Assembly (NCBI RefSeq): GCF_022447245.1
Contig: NZ_JAKVBC010000009.1
Span: forward strand, 62,001 to 126,000
Length of the DNA stretch: 64,000 nt
From: Kordia sp.
Lineage (GTDB): Bacteria; Bacteroidota; Bacteroidia; Flavobacteriales; Flavobacteriaceae
Direction: 5' to 3'
Positions 17,478-24,532 of this stretch are shown piece by piece; the stretch's first letter is position 1, and each line of letters begins with the position of its first letter. Below the pieces are notes generated by a model, which was not told the DNA's origin, searched no databases, and was given only the letters and a program-made list of their open reading frames with translations. A program made the position numbers and the translations under genes.

Positions 17478-18192
17478 TTAGATAAAATTTGTTACTTGAA
17501 ATTGTTCTAATGATTTTTGATGTGCTTTTTCAAACTTGTTTGTAAAATCTGCTGGACTCAAGTATCTTTTGATCAATTCTCTAACTATAACTTCTGAAAG
17601 AATACCCGTTCTATATGTATCTCTTACATTTGATCTTTGATAGCTCTCGTATAATTCATGATAAGAATTTTCTACAGCATATATGATTGCCTCACTGGTC
17701 TCAACATCTATCTCAAAGTCTGTTGGTAAAGATTTTAGATATTTTTCTTCATAAAAAGTAAAACCAAATTTGTCTTTTACAAGATCAAGCTTAAAAGGAA
17801 GTTTTGTTATTTCTTTTTTATTATAGTATGTATTTTCATGAGTAAATTTAATTTTTGAAGAAGATAGCTTTTCAACTCCGATGATGGATAAACGATTTTT
17901 TTTCATTTCTTTCGATGCATTTGGAACAAAATTAGTTTGTTCAACGGCTATAAGTAGTAGGTTTTTCTCTTCTTTAGATTTGATAATTTTATAGCTTTTA
18001 TGAACCTTTTCAAAGCACTCAAAATTCATTTCACATTTGTATTCATAAAGTGTGTCATTTTGTATATTAATAGCTATTAATTCTTTGTTTTGGATAAAAT
18101 AGTATTTTGAATTTGATATGTCTTTTGAACAGGAAATGACCAGTAAGAATAACAAAACAAAACCACTACTTACATAAGTTTAATTTTTTCAT
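17478..18192 (-). pseudogene. Putative lipoprotein with a frameshift in its signal peptide
   Basis: The open frame from 18155 (TTG) to 17478 starts inside a lipoprotein signal: LLFLLVISCSKD with the lipobox Cys only nine residues in and no positive N-terminus. A proper beginning, ATG AAA AAA TTA, exists at 18192 but in another frame that stops after eight codons. Removing one A from the AAA near 18180 joins them to read MKKLTYVSSGFVLLFLLVISC, a normal lipoprotein signal. So either the gene carries a one-base insertion, a sequencing error is present, or translation begins at TTG. The mature part (about 215 residues, charged, no known motif) is uninterrupted. It lies in the GbsR-headed cluster, 10 bases after the epimerase. 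Confidence 0.65.
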
Positions 18193-18202
18193 ACAATTGT
18201 TG

Positions 18203-19117
18203 TTAACGATTTATAATTTCGTTAATTGCTTTTTCAACGGTTGGATATTTAAATTGAAAACCGGTAGCGACTAATTTTTCAGGAATCACAAATCTACTTT
18301 TTAAAATCAATTCAGCCTCCGTTTTGATCATACGTGCACCAACTTTGAGTAACCATTTTGGTTGCAATAATCCAAAAGGAATGTTCATCACTTTGCGAAT
18401 GGTTTTCATAAAGCGTTTGTTCGGAATTGGATTTGGAGACGTAATGTTGAATGTACCAAACGCATGTTTGTCCAGTAAAAAATCTAAAGCGCGACAAAAG
18501 TCATGCTCGTGAATCCAGCTCACTTTTTGTTTCCCGTTTCCTTGTGTTCCTCCTAAACCAAATTTTACTAAGTTTTTCAGGGGAATAAAAGCACCTCCAT
18601 TTTTTCCTAATACAATAGAAGTACGCAAGGCAATTTTATTGGTTTTCGGAGTTTTACAATCGTAAAAAGCTTTTTCCCAAGATTTTGCTACGCTCATTGA
18701 AAAGTCGTTACCAATAATACCGTGTTCTTCGGTCATTTTTCGTTCTATTGAATGCTCATAAATGGTTGCTGTTGATGAATTCATCCAAACTTTTGGCGGA
18801 ACTGCACAAGCGCGTACAGCTTCGCCCAAGACTTTCGTTGATTGCACTCTGGAGTTTAAAATTTCTGCTTTGTTTTTTTCGTTGTAACGACAATCAACAG
18901 ACTTTCCCGTGAGGTTTATGAGTACAGTAGCTCCTTCCAATTCAGTCATCCAAATATCCAATGTTTTAGCATTCCATTCAACATAACGTAGTTTGTTGTT
19001 TCCTGTCTTTTTTGCCGTTCGTGATAACACAACAATTTCGTAATTCTTTAGCAAGAAATAAGTAATAAGAGATTGCCCTAAAAATCCACTTCCACCAGCT
19101 ATGACCATTTTTTTCAT
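18203..19117 (-). CDS. TIGR01777-family NAD(P)-dependent epimerase-like protein
   Basis: 304 residues, extended short-chain dehydrogenase fold. The dinucleotide loop KMVIAGGSGFLGQSLITYFL is at the N-terminus, followed by VLINLTGKSVDCRY and a C-terminal DUF1731-type region beginning around WLLKVGARMIKTEAELILKS. This is the SDR39U1/YfcH family; its reaction is not established. It commonly neighbours SRPBCC proteins, as in this window. It starts 16 bases after the preceding small membrane-protein gene and belongs to the same minus-strand cluster. Confidence 0.85.
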   Translation of the reverse strand: MKKMVIAGGSGFLGQSLITYFLLKNYEIVVLSRTAKKTGNNKLRYVEWNAKTLDIWMTELEGATVLINLTGKSVDCRYNEKNKAEILNSRVQSTKVLGEAVRACAVPPKVWMNSSTATIYEHSIERKMTEEHGIIGNDFSMSVAKSWEKAFYDCKTPKTNKIALRTSIVLGKNGGAFIPLKNLVKFGLGGTQGNGKQKVSWIHEHDFCRALDFLLDKHAFGTFNITSPNPIPNKRFMKTIRKVMNIPFGLLQPKWLLKVGARMIKTEAELILKSRFVIPEKLVATGFQFKYPTVEKAINEIINR

Positions 19118-19133
19118 GAGTTTGTAATTTAAG

Positions 19134-19535
19134 TTAGATATTTGGCGTTACAGGAGATTGCGGTTTTTGAGTACTTCTTGTTACTTTTTTTCTTCGCAAG
19201 AATAAGAATAAATTCAAGAGCAGCATCATGCCTAAATAGATAGAAAAACTTCCTATTTTGAGTCCCATGACTTCGATAAGTTCTTGATTGTTGATCTCAT
19301 AGCGATTGCTAAAACTTGATATTTTCATTAGAATTAAAGCCATTCCAATATTAATTGGGTAGAAACCAACTTCAAATAATTTGTCAGTTGCCAATGCAGT
19401 AGCTTCTTTTCCTCTAAAAATGTCAATCATAAAGCTTTTTCCGCTTTCAAATAGCTTTTTAGACACAAAAACAGTTAGTCCAATGACAATTGGTAAATAG
19501 ATAAAATACGCGATGATAATTTTTAATGATCCCAT
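19134..19535 (-). CDS. Small membrane protein (paralogue of the next gene upstream)
   Basis: 133 residues, about three membrane segments (near residues 5-25, 55-75 and 95-115) and a basic C-terminal tail. It shares the pattern Y.IY.PI at the start, then LF..G..F..DIF and later GFYPINIG with the protein of 19542-19895, so the two are divergent tandem duplicates. No known domain recognised. Spacing of 6 bases to its paralogue and 16 to the epimerase implies co-transcription. Confidence 0.75.
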   Translation of the reverse strand: MGSLKIIIAYFIYLPIVIGLTVFVSKKLFESGKSFMIDIFRGKEATALATDKLFEVGFYPINIGMALILMKISSFSNRYEINNQELIEVMGLKIGSFSIYLGMMLLLNLFLFLRRKKVTRSTQKPQSPVTPNI

Positions 19536-19541
19536 AATATA

Positions 19542-19895
19542 TTAGTTGAATGTTTGTTTTTTTCTGTTTAAAAATTTAATCCAAAAGATATTGTTGTAGT
19601 GAAAAATTACCAGTAATAGTATTGTTTTCCCAAGGATACTTGAGAATGTGCTGATCATTTCATGAATGCTTTCAACGTTATCCCAAAGAGTGATTGTTAT
19701 AGTAGTAGCGCCTAAGTTTATGAGATAATACCCTATCAATAAAAGCTTATTTACGTTTTGCGTCATTTCAAGATCATTCTGAAAAATATCACACAAAAAC
19801 ACTTCTCCATTTTTGAACAAAAGCCAGCCAACTTTAATCATGATAAAGAAGATGATTGGTATGTAAATGATATAAATAATGACATTGAAATTCAT
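19542..19895 (-). CDS. Small membrane protein (paralogue of 19134-19535)
   Basis: 117 residues, about three membrane helices. The motif LFKNGEVFLCDIFQND and the later LLIGYYLINLGA align with the downstream paralogue. It begins 6 bases after the stop of the methyltransferase gene. Function unknown; the constant association with a methyltransferase and lipid-type proteins suggests a membrane-lipid or isoprenoid-related job, which is inference only. Confidence 0.75.
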   Translation of the reverse strand: MNFNVIIYIIYIPIIFFIMIKVGWLLFKNGEVFLCDIFQNDLEMTQNVNKLLLIGYYLINLGATTITITLWDNVESIHEMISTFSSILGKTILLLVIFHYNNIFWIKFLNRKKQTFN

Positions 19896-19901
19896 ACTGG
19901 T

Positions 19902-20789
19902 TTATTTTTTAGCGGTGATGATATAGTATGCAAAGTTCATCATGCTCAAACTCGTCAGTAAAGCAAAAAAGGAACCTTTTAAATTCTTTTTGCTTTCTGG
20001 TTTTAGCGGCTCTTTTTTGAATAGTTTTTTTAGAATAAAACCACTTATCGCAAACGGAACATGCAATACTGAAGGCGCTACACGATACCAAATGTTTTGT
20101 ACTTGAATCTCTTTGAAACCAATTTTTTCTAAGTCAGAAACGACACGATTTATATTGCCTAAACTTTCTAAACTCCACGATTCGCACAAACCTTTGTATG
20201 TGTATTTTGCTAATGGATTCATCTGATCGAAATCTTTTTTTGTGAAAGCATCTGCAATAACAAAGGTGGAACTTGGCTTTAAGATTCTGTAAGTTTCCTC
20301 TAAAGCATCTGTGCTGCAACCTGAATGGCACAAACTTTCTATCGCCATGGCGCCATCAAATGAATTTTCTCTTAAATGTGTATTTCGGTAATCACGATTT
20401 AAAATTGTGCCGCGATTAGAGTCTAATAGCTCATTTCCTTTTTCTACCTGAAACGGAGAAATTGTCAAGCCTGTGATTGCTAGTTTTGGATAGTTGGCAA
20501 TTCCGTGACGAATAGAAGCGCCCATACCACAACCCAAATCGACAATATGCTTTTTTTGATTTTTTATATTTAATCGTTTGAATACTTCTTCGTTCATTTG
20601 GTTTAACATACGATCACGTTTAAACAAGTTTGTTTTGAAGGGAATAAAATATCCAAAGTGCATATTTAAATCTTTACTCCAAAAGCTGTAGTCGTTAGTA
20701 GCATTGTCATAAAATTCAATGATCTTTTCTTTATTGGTAGGTTTTTGTAATCCTTTCTGTAAATTGGTGAGTAAACAGAGATTTTTCAT
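19902..20789 (-). CDS. SAM-dependent small-molecule methyltransferase
   Basis: 295 residues from the ATG at 20789. The segment IIEFYDNATNDYSFWSKDLNMHFGYF and the SAM loop IVDLGCGMGASIRHG (about residues 81-95) match class I methyltransferases of the sterol/tocopherol/sarcosine-type group, which methylate lipids or amines. Motif DGAMAIESLCHSG and LKPSSTFVIAD follow. An amphipathic or membrane-anchoring C-terminus (FVAL...SMMNFAYYIITAKK type hydrophobic end) suggests membrane contact. A longer reading to 20822 overlaps the upstream gene by 20 bases; the ATG at 20789, 13 bases after that stop, is more likely. Confidence 0.82.
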   Translation of the reverse strand: MKNLCLLTNLQKGLQKPTNKEKIIEFYDNATNDYSFWSKDLNMHFGYFIPFKTNLFKRDRMLNQMNEEVFKRLNIKNQKKHIVDLGCGMGASIRHGIANYPKLAITGLTISPFQVEKGNELLDSNRGTILNRDYRNTHLRENSFDGAMAIESLCHSGCSTDALEETYRILKPSSTFVIADAFTKKDFDQMNPLAKYTYKGLCESWSLESLGNINRVVSDLEKIGFKEIQVQNIWYRVAPSVLHVPFAISGFILKKLFKKEPLKPESKKNLKGSFFALLTSLSMMNFAYYIITAKK

Positions 20790-20802
20790 GATGTAATACT
20801 TT

Positions 20803-21243
20803 TTAGTGGAAATAAATTCCAATCAGGTTATACGTAAATAATAGGGTGTATACAGTTGCAAATAATACAAAGAGTGTATTCATACAGTACGAACCAATTT
20901 TAAATATCGGTTGTTGCGGAATTGTGTACATTGGGTAATACGCAATTTGTGTAGCTACTTTTCCAACCCAATACATACCAATCAATCCTGTAATAGCCAA
21001 CGCTAAAAGTGTTTGATTCTTTAAATCGTTTGTCAAAAGAATTGCAATCAATCCAAAAGAAAAATTCAATCCTTGAATGTATCTTCCATAAGTTTTAGCA
21101 ATTTCTTGATTCAATGGTTTTAGTTTTTTCACATCCGTATACCAATCAAAAACACGATGTCTTATATATGGGTAAATTAAAGCAGTAAATATTTGGCCAA
21201 TACCTCCAAGAATAATGAGCCAATTGGGAATAAAATCTATCAT
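20803..21243 (-). CDS. Multi-pass membrane protein of unknown function
   Basis: 146 residues with four membrane segments (about 8-26, 55-70, 76-95, 120-145), no recognised domain. It overlaps the preceding gene by four bases (ATGA) and is followed by the methyltransferase after 13 bases. Its place inside the GbsR-headed unit, together with several other small membrane proteins, indicates a shared membrane role. Confidence 0.75.
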   Translation of the reverse strand: MIDFIPNWLIILGGIGQIFTALIYPYIRHRVFDWYTDVKKLKPLNQEIAKTYGRYIQGLNFSFGLIAILLTNDLKNQTLLALAITGLIGMYWVGKVATQIAYYPMYTIPQQPIFKIGSYCMNTLFVLFATVYTLLFTYNLIGIYFH

Positions 21244-21569
21244 AACACTGTCTGATTCAGTTTGTATACAATGTAGGTGAAATAACTAGCAATCCCCATT
21301 GGAAGCATTATCAATGAGAATAAGTTTTTGCCAAACTTTGGTGAACTTCCATAATACAACGAAAGACAAAAAATGGTTAGCATGCAATAAATGAGTAAAT
21401 GTGTTTTTATTTTTTTGGAGAACTTATTGAAGTTGAAGAGTAATACCAAGAAAAATAGTACTTGAATGCCTCCTAAAACTACTTGCATCATGAGTCCAGG
21501 GAAGAGCATAGAGTATCCTAAAACGGTAAGTGCTAAAATGATGTTGTTGGTGTAATATATAAATTTCAT
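21240..21569 (-). CDS. Small multi-pass membrane protein, first structural gene of the GbsR-headed cluster
   Basis: 109 residues with four membrane segments and short loops; not recognised. It is the first gene after the GbsR-type regulator and has its own palindromic site 16-43 bases in front of its ATG, so it is likely the first gene of a regulated operon running down to at least 17478. It overlaps the next gene by four bases. Confidence 0.75.
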   Translation of the reverse strand: MKFIYYTNNIILALTVLGYSMLFPGLMMQVVLGGIQVLFFLVLLFNFNKFSKKIKTHLLIYCMLTIFCLSLYYGSSPKFGKNLFSLIMLPMGIASYFTYIVYKLNQTVL

Positions 21570-21584
21570 GACTATAGAATATTT

Positions 21585-21612
21585 AAAACTTTCAATAATT
21601 TATGAAAGTTTT
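21585..21612 (-). promoter_or_regulatory. Probable operator 2: palindrome AACTTTCA-N8-TGAAAGTT
   Basis: Perfect 10-bp arms AAAACTTTCA (21585-21594) and TGAAAGTTTT (21603-21612) around 8 bases, located between the regulator gene and the membrane-protein operon. The inner half-sites and the 8-base spacing are the same as in the palindrome in front of the regulator gene itself. Confidence 0.7.
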
Positions 21613-21654
21613 GTTGAAAATAAAAAGGAAAATGAATTCCTTTCGTGTTTATTC

Positions 21655-22158
21655 TTACTTTAAAAGCTTCATAAAAGTCTTTGTTAACCAATTTGATTCT
21701 TGATTGACGACTCGATTTAAAATAGAATCTGCCGTATCGGCCAATTCGTGTAATGCTTTTGTTTGTTTGATAAATTCTTTTGTTTGAGCGGTTCCGTCAT
21801 CTTCAATTGTACTTACTTCTTTTAGTACTTTCAATGTTGGTTGAATTTCTCTTCTACTTCGTTCTCTTGCTATTTGCCTTGCGAGTTCATTGACATCTTT
21901 TTCGGAGGTAAAGTACTCTTTTCGTTCACCAGCTTTGGATGTTTTATATACAATTCCCCAATCAATTAACTGGCGTAAATTCATACTTGTGTTTCCTCTT
22001 GAAATGTGTAATTCTTCCATCACATCTTCCATAGATAATGGTTCAGGAGAAATGAGTAGCAAGGCATGAATTTGAGCCATTGCTTTGTTAATTCCCCAAA
22101 GCGTTCCAAGTGAACCCCATGTTTGTATAAACTTACCTTTTGCTTCTTTGTATTCCAT
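21655..22158 (-). CDS. GbsR/MarR-family transcriptional regulator
   Basis: 167 residues, winged-helix. The segment AQIHALLLISPEPLSMEDVMEELHISRGNTSMNLRQLIDWGIVYK, read in pieces, is the GbsR-type DNA-binding domain; the C-terminal part is a dimerising helical region. Family members repress uptake or stress genes and respond to small ligands such as choline in the founding member; the ligand here is unknown. Its own promoter is covered by a palindrome, and a second copy lies before the next gene, so it likely represses itself and the cluster downstream. Confidence 0.9.
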   Translation of the reverse strand: MEYKEAKGKFIQTWGSLGTLWGINKAMAQIHALLLISPEPLSMEDVMEELHISRGNTSMNLRQLIDWGIVYKTSKAGERKEYFTSEKDVNELARQIARERSRREIQPTLKVLKEVSTIEDDGTAQTKEFIKQTKALHELADTADSILNRVVNQESNWLTKTFMKLLK

Positions 22159-22162
22159 AGTT

Positions 22163-22191
22163 CAAATATACAATAATTTTCAAACTTTCAA
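22163..22191 (-). promoter_or_regulatory. Promoter of the GbsR-type gene, predicting a leaderless mRNA
   Basis: Minus strand: TTG at 22191-22189, 18 bases, TATATTTG at 22170-22163. The ATG at 22158 begins only four bases after the -7 box. The -33 TTG lies inside the palindrome arm, so protein bound there would block the polymerase. Confidence 0.65.
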
Positions 22192-22207
22192 AAAATATTG
22201 AAAGTTT
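22182..22207 (-). promoter_or_regulatory. Probable operator 1: palindrome overlapping the -33 element
   Basis: Perfect 10-bp inverted repeat AAACTTTCAA (22182-22191) and TTGAAAGTTT (22198-22207) with a 6-base spacer. Inner half-sites are AACTTTCA-N8-TGAAAGTT, identical to the site at 21585-21612. Confidence 0.75.
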
Positions 22208-22237
22208 AATTTGTTTCAACAAGAATTTTTCAAAAAG

Positions 22238-22282
22238 AAAAGTCCGTTTCACACACAATTGTAGTGATAGAAACGGACTTTT
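22238..22282 (-). terminator. Terminator of the M3 peptidase gene
   Basis: 13-bp stem AAAAGTCCGTTTC / GAAACGGACTTTT with a 19-base loop, followed on the minus strand by a T-rich stretch; it begins about 40 bases after the stop of the peptidase gene. Confidence 0.7.
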
Positions 22283-22323
22283 ATATTTCTAAAGATCTAA
22301 GCTAGTCTAAAATTCAAATAAAT

Positions 22324-24357
22324 CTAATCTTCTAACAAACCTGCACGCTTTAACAATGCTTCTGGTTTTGGCTCACTTCCACGGAAACGTTTGTATAAAG
22401 TCATAGGATGTTCTGTACCACCTTTAGATAATACGTGTTCTGCAAACTTACGAGCGATTTCCTTACTAAAAATATCATTCTCTTTGAAGTATTCAAAGGC
22501 ATCTGCATCCAACACTTCTGCCCATTTATAACTGTAATATCCTGAAGAATATCCACCTTGAAATATATGTGAAAAAGCAGTACTCATAGCCGTTTTTGGA
22601 TTTTTAGGAAACAAGCGTGTGTTTTCAAAAGCAGCTGTTTCATGTGCTTTTACATCGGTAATATTTGTTGGGTCAATTCCGTGCCAACTCATATCTAAGA
22701 GTCCAAAACTTAACTGACGTAAGGTTGCCATACCTTCTAAGAAAGTTGCAGAAGCTTTTATTTTTTCAATGTATTCCATAGGAATTACTTCTCCTGTTTC
22801 GTAATGTTTTGCAAAAATAGCCAATGCATCTGCTTCGTAACACCAGTTTTCCATTACCTGACTTGGTAATTCTACAAAATCCCAAAATACAGAAGTTCCA
22901 CTTAAACTTGGATATGTTGTATTGGCTAGCATTCCGTGTAATGCATGTCCAAACTCGTGGAATAATGTAGTCACTTCGTTAAATGTTAATAAAGAAGGTT
23001 TTGATTCGGTTGGTTTTGTAAAATTACATACTATAGATACATGCGGACGCTCTACAGCACCATCTTTTCGAAATTGCGATTTGTATGAAGTCATCCAGGC
23101 ACCATTTCGTTTACCTTTTCTCGGGTGAAAATCAGCATAAAAAACAGCTACAAAATTATTTTGGTTGTCAAATACTTCATAGGTTTTTACATCTTCATGA
23201 TACACATCAATATCGAAGACTTGTTTAAAACGAATATCAAATAACTTCTCAGCAACTGTAAATGAACCTTTAATTACATTTTCAAGTTTAAAATAAGGCT
23301 TTAGTTTTTCATCGTCCAGATTAAATAACTCTTGCTTTAATTTTTCAGAGTAATACGCACTATCCCAACTTTGTAATTGTTCAATACCGTCTAATTTTTT
23401 TGCAAAATTTGACAATTGTTTGAATTCACGTTCTGCAGCGGGTTTTGCTTTTTCTAATAATTCATTTAAAAAAGAAATTACCTTTTCAGGTCTTTCTGCC
23501 ATGCGTTCTTCTAAAACAAAGTGTGCGTGTGTTTCGTATCCTAACAAATTGGCACGCTGATGACGTAGTTTTGCAATTTCTAATACATTTACTTGATTGT
23601 CCAGTTTGTCATTTTTAAAAGCTTTTGAACCAAAAGCGGTTGCCAACTGTTGACGCAATTCTCGGTTGTCAGCATATTTCATAAATGGAATATAACTAGG
23701 GTAATCGAGTGTAAAAATCCAGCCTTCTTTTTCTTGATTTTTGGCAATGGCTTTGGCAGCTTCTAAAGCACCATTTGGAATTCCAGCTACATCCTTTTCA
23801 TCAGTTAGGTGTAACTGAAATTTATTTGTTTCTGCGAGCACATTTTCTCCAAATGTCAAGCTAAGTTTTGATAGTTTTTTATCAATTTCTCGAAGTATAT
23901 CTTTTTTGTCAGCTGGTAAATTAGCACCATTCCTTGAAAATGACTTGAATTTTTTATCGAGTAGTGTGTGTTGTTCAACGCTTAAGTTAAGTGTGTCTTT
24001 TTGCGCATTCACGTTTTTAACTCTTTGAAATAATCCTTCATTTAAAATAATATCGTTAGACCATTCGGACAACTTAGGAGAAATTTCTTGAGCCATTTTT
24101 TGAATGTTCTCATTGGTCTCAGCAGAATTGAGATTAAAGAAAATTTTAGTGATGCGTTCAAGTTGTTCTCCAGAATATTCCAACGCTTCGATAGTGTTTT
24201 CAAACGTTGGTCTATTTGGATTGTTTACAATTTGATCTATTTCTTCTTTAGTTTTTGATATTTCAGTCTCAATAGCCTTTACAAATTCATTTTCATCAAT
24301 TTGAGAAAAAGGAGCAGTAGTGTATTTTGTAAGAAATTTTGAAGTTAAGATGTTCAT
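22324..24357 (-). CDS. dcp: M3-family metallopeptidase, peptidyl-dipeptidase Dcp type
   Basis: 677 residues, the usual length for Dcp/oligopeptidase A. The zinc motif HExxH reads TTLFHEFGHALHGML near residue 465, followed by the third ligand region (FVELPSQVMENW) about 30 residues later. No signal peptide, so the enzyme is cytoplasmic and probably trims short peptides from the C-terminal side. It is monocistronic, with a terminator in front of the divergent GbsR promoter region. Assignment to Dcp rather than oligopeptidase A is by overall pattern and less sure than the M3 family itself. Confidence 0.9.
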   Translation of the reverse strand: MNILTSKFLTKYTTAPFSQIDENEFVKAIETEISKTKEEIDQIVNNPNRPTFENTIEALEYSGEQLERITKIFFNLNSAETNENIQKMAQEISPKLSEWSNDIILNEGLFQRVKNVNAQKDTLNLSVEQHTLLDKKFKSFSRNGANLPADKKDILREIDKKLSKLSLTFGENVLAETNKFQLHLTDEKDVAGIPNGALEAAKAIAKNQEKEGWIFTLDYPSYIPFMKYADNRELRQQLATAFGSKAFKNDKLDNQVNVLEIAKLRHQRANLLGYETHAHFVLEERMAERPEKVISFLNELLEKAKPAAEREFKQLSNFAKKLDGIEQLQSWDSAYYSEKLKQELFNLDDEKLKPYFKLENVIKGSFTVAEKLFDIRFKQVFDIDVYHEDVKTYEVFDNQNNFVAVFYADFHPRKGKRNGAWMTSYKSQFRKDGAVERPHVSIVCNFTKPTESKPSLLTFNEVTTLFHEFGHALHGMLANTTYPSLSGTSVFWDFVELPSQVMENWCYEADALAIFAKHYETGEVIPMEYIEKIKASATFLEGMATLRQLSFGLLDMSWHGIDPTNITDVKAHETAAFENTRLFPKNPKTAMSTAFSHIFQGGYSSGYYSYKWAEVLDADAFEYFKENDIFSKEIARKFAEHVLSKGGTEHPMTLYKRFRGSEPKPEALLKRAGLLED

Positions 24358-24427
24358 TTTATCTGGATATTGTGTATTTAATCGAAATTCGAAATTTAGT
24401 AGTATAGGAAAAACCTAATTAAAATTG

Positions 24428-24456
24428 TTGTAGGTAAGTTTATGTAAATAAGTTTG
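24428..24456 (+). promoter_or_regulatory. Promoter of the first LamG/T9SS paralogue
   Basis: TTG at 24428-24430, 18 bases, TAAGTTTG at 24449-24456, a complete match to the Bacteroidota promoter. The predicted leader to the ATG at 24533 is about 70 bases. Confidence 0.55.
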
Positions 24457-24532
24457 ATTTTCTAATTTTTTGAGACTCAAAGATAAAGATTTTATGTATA
24501 ACGAAATTGCCCAAATGATGAAAAGTAATATG

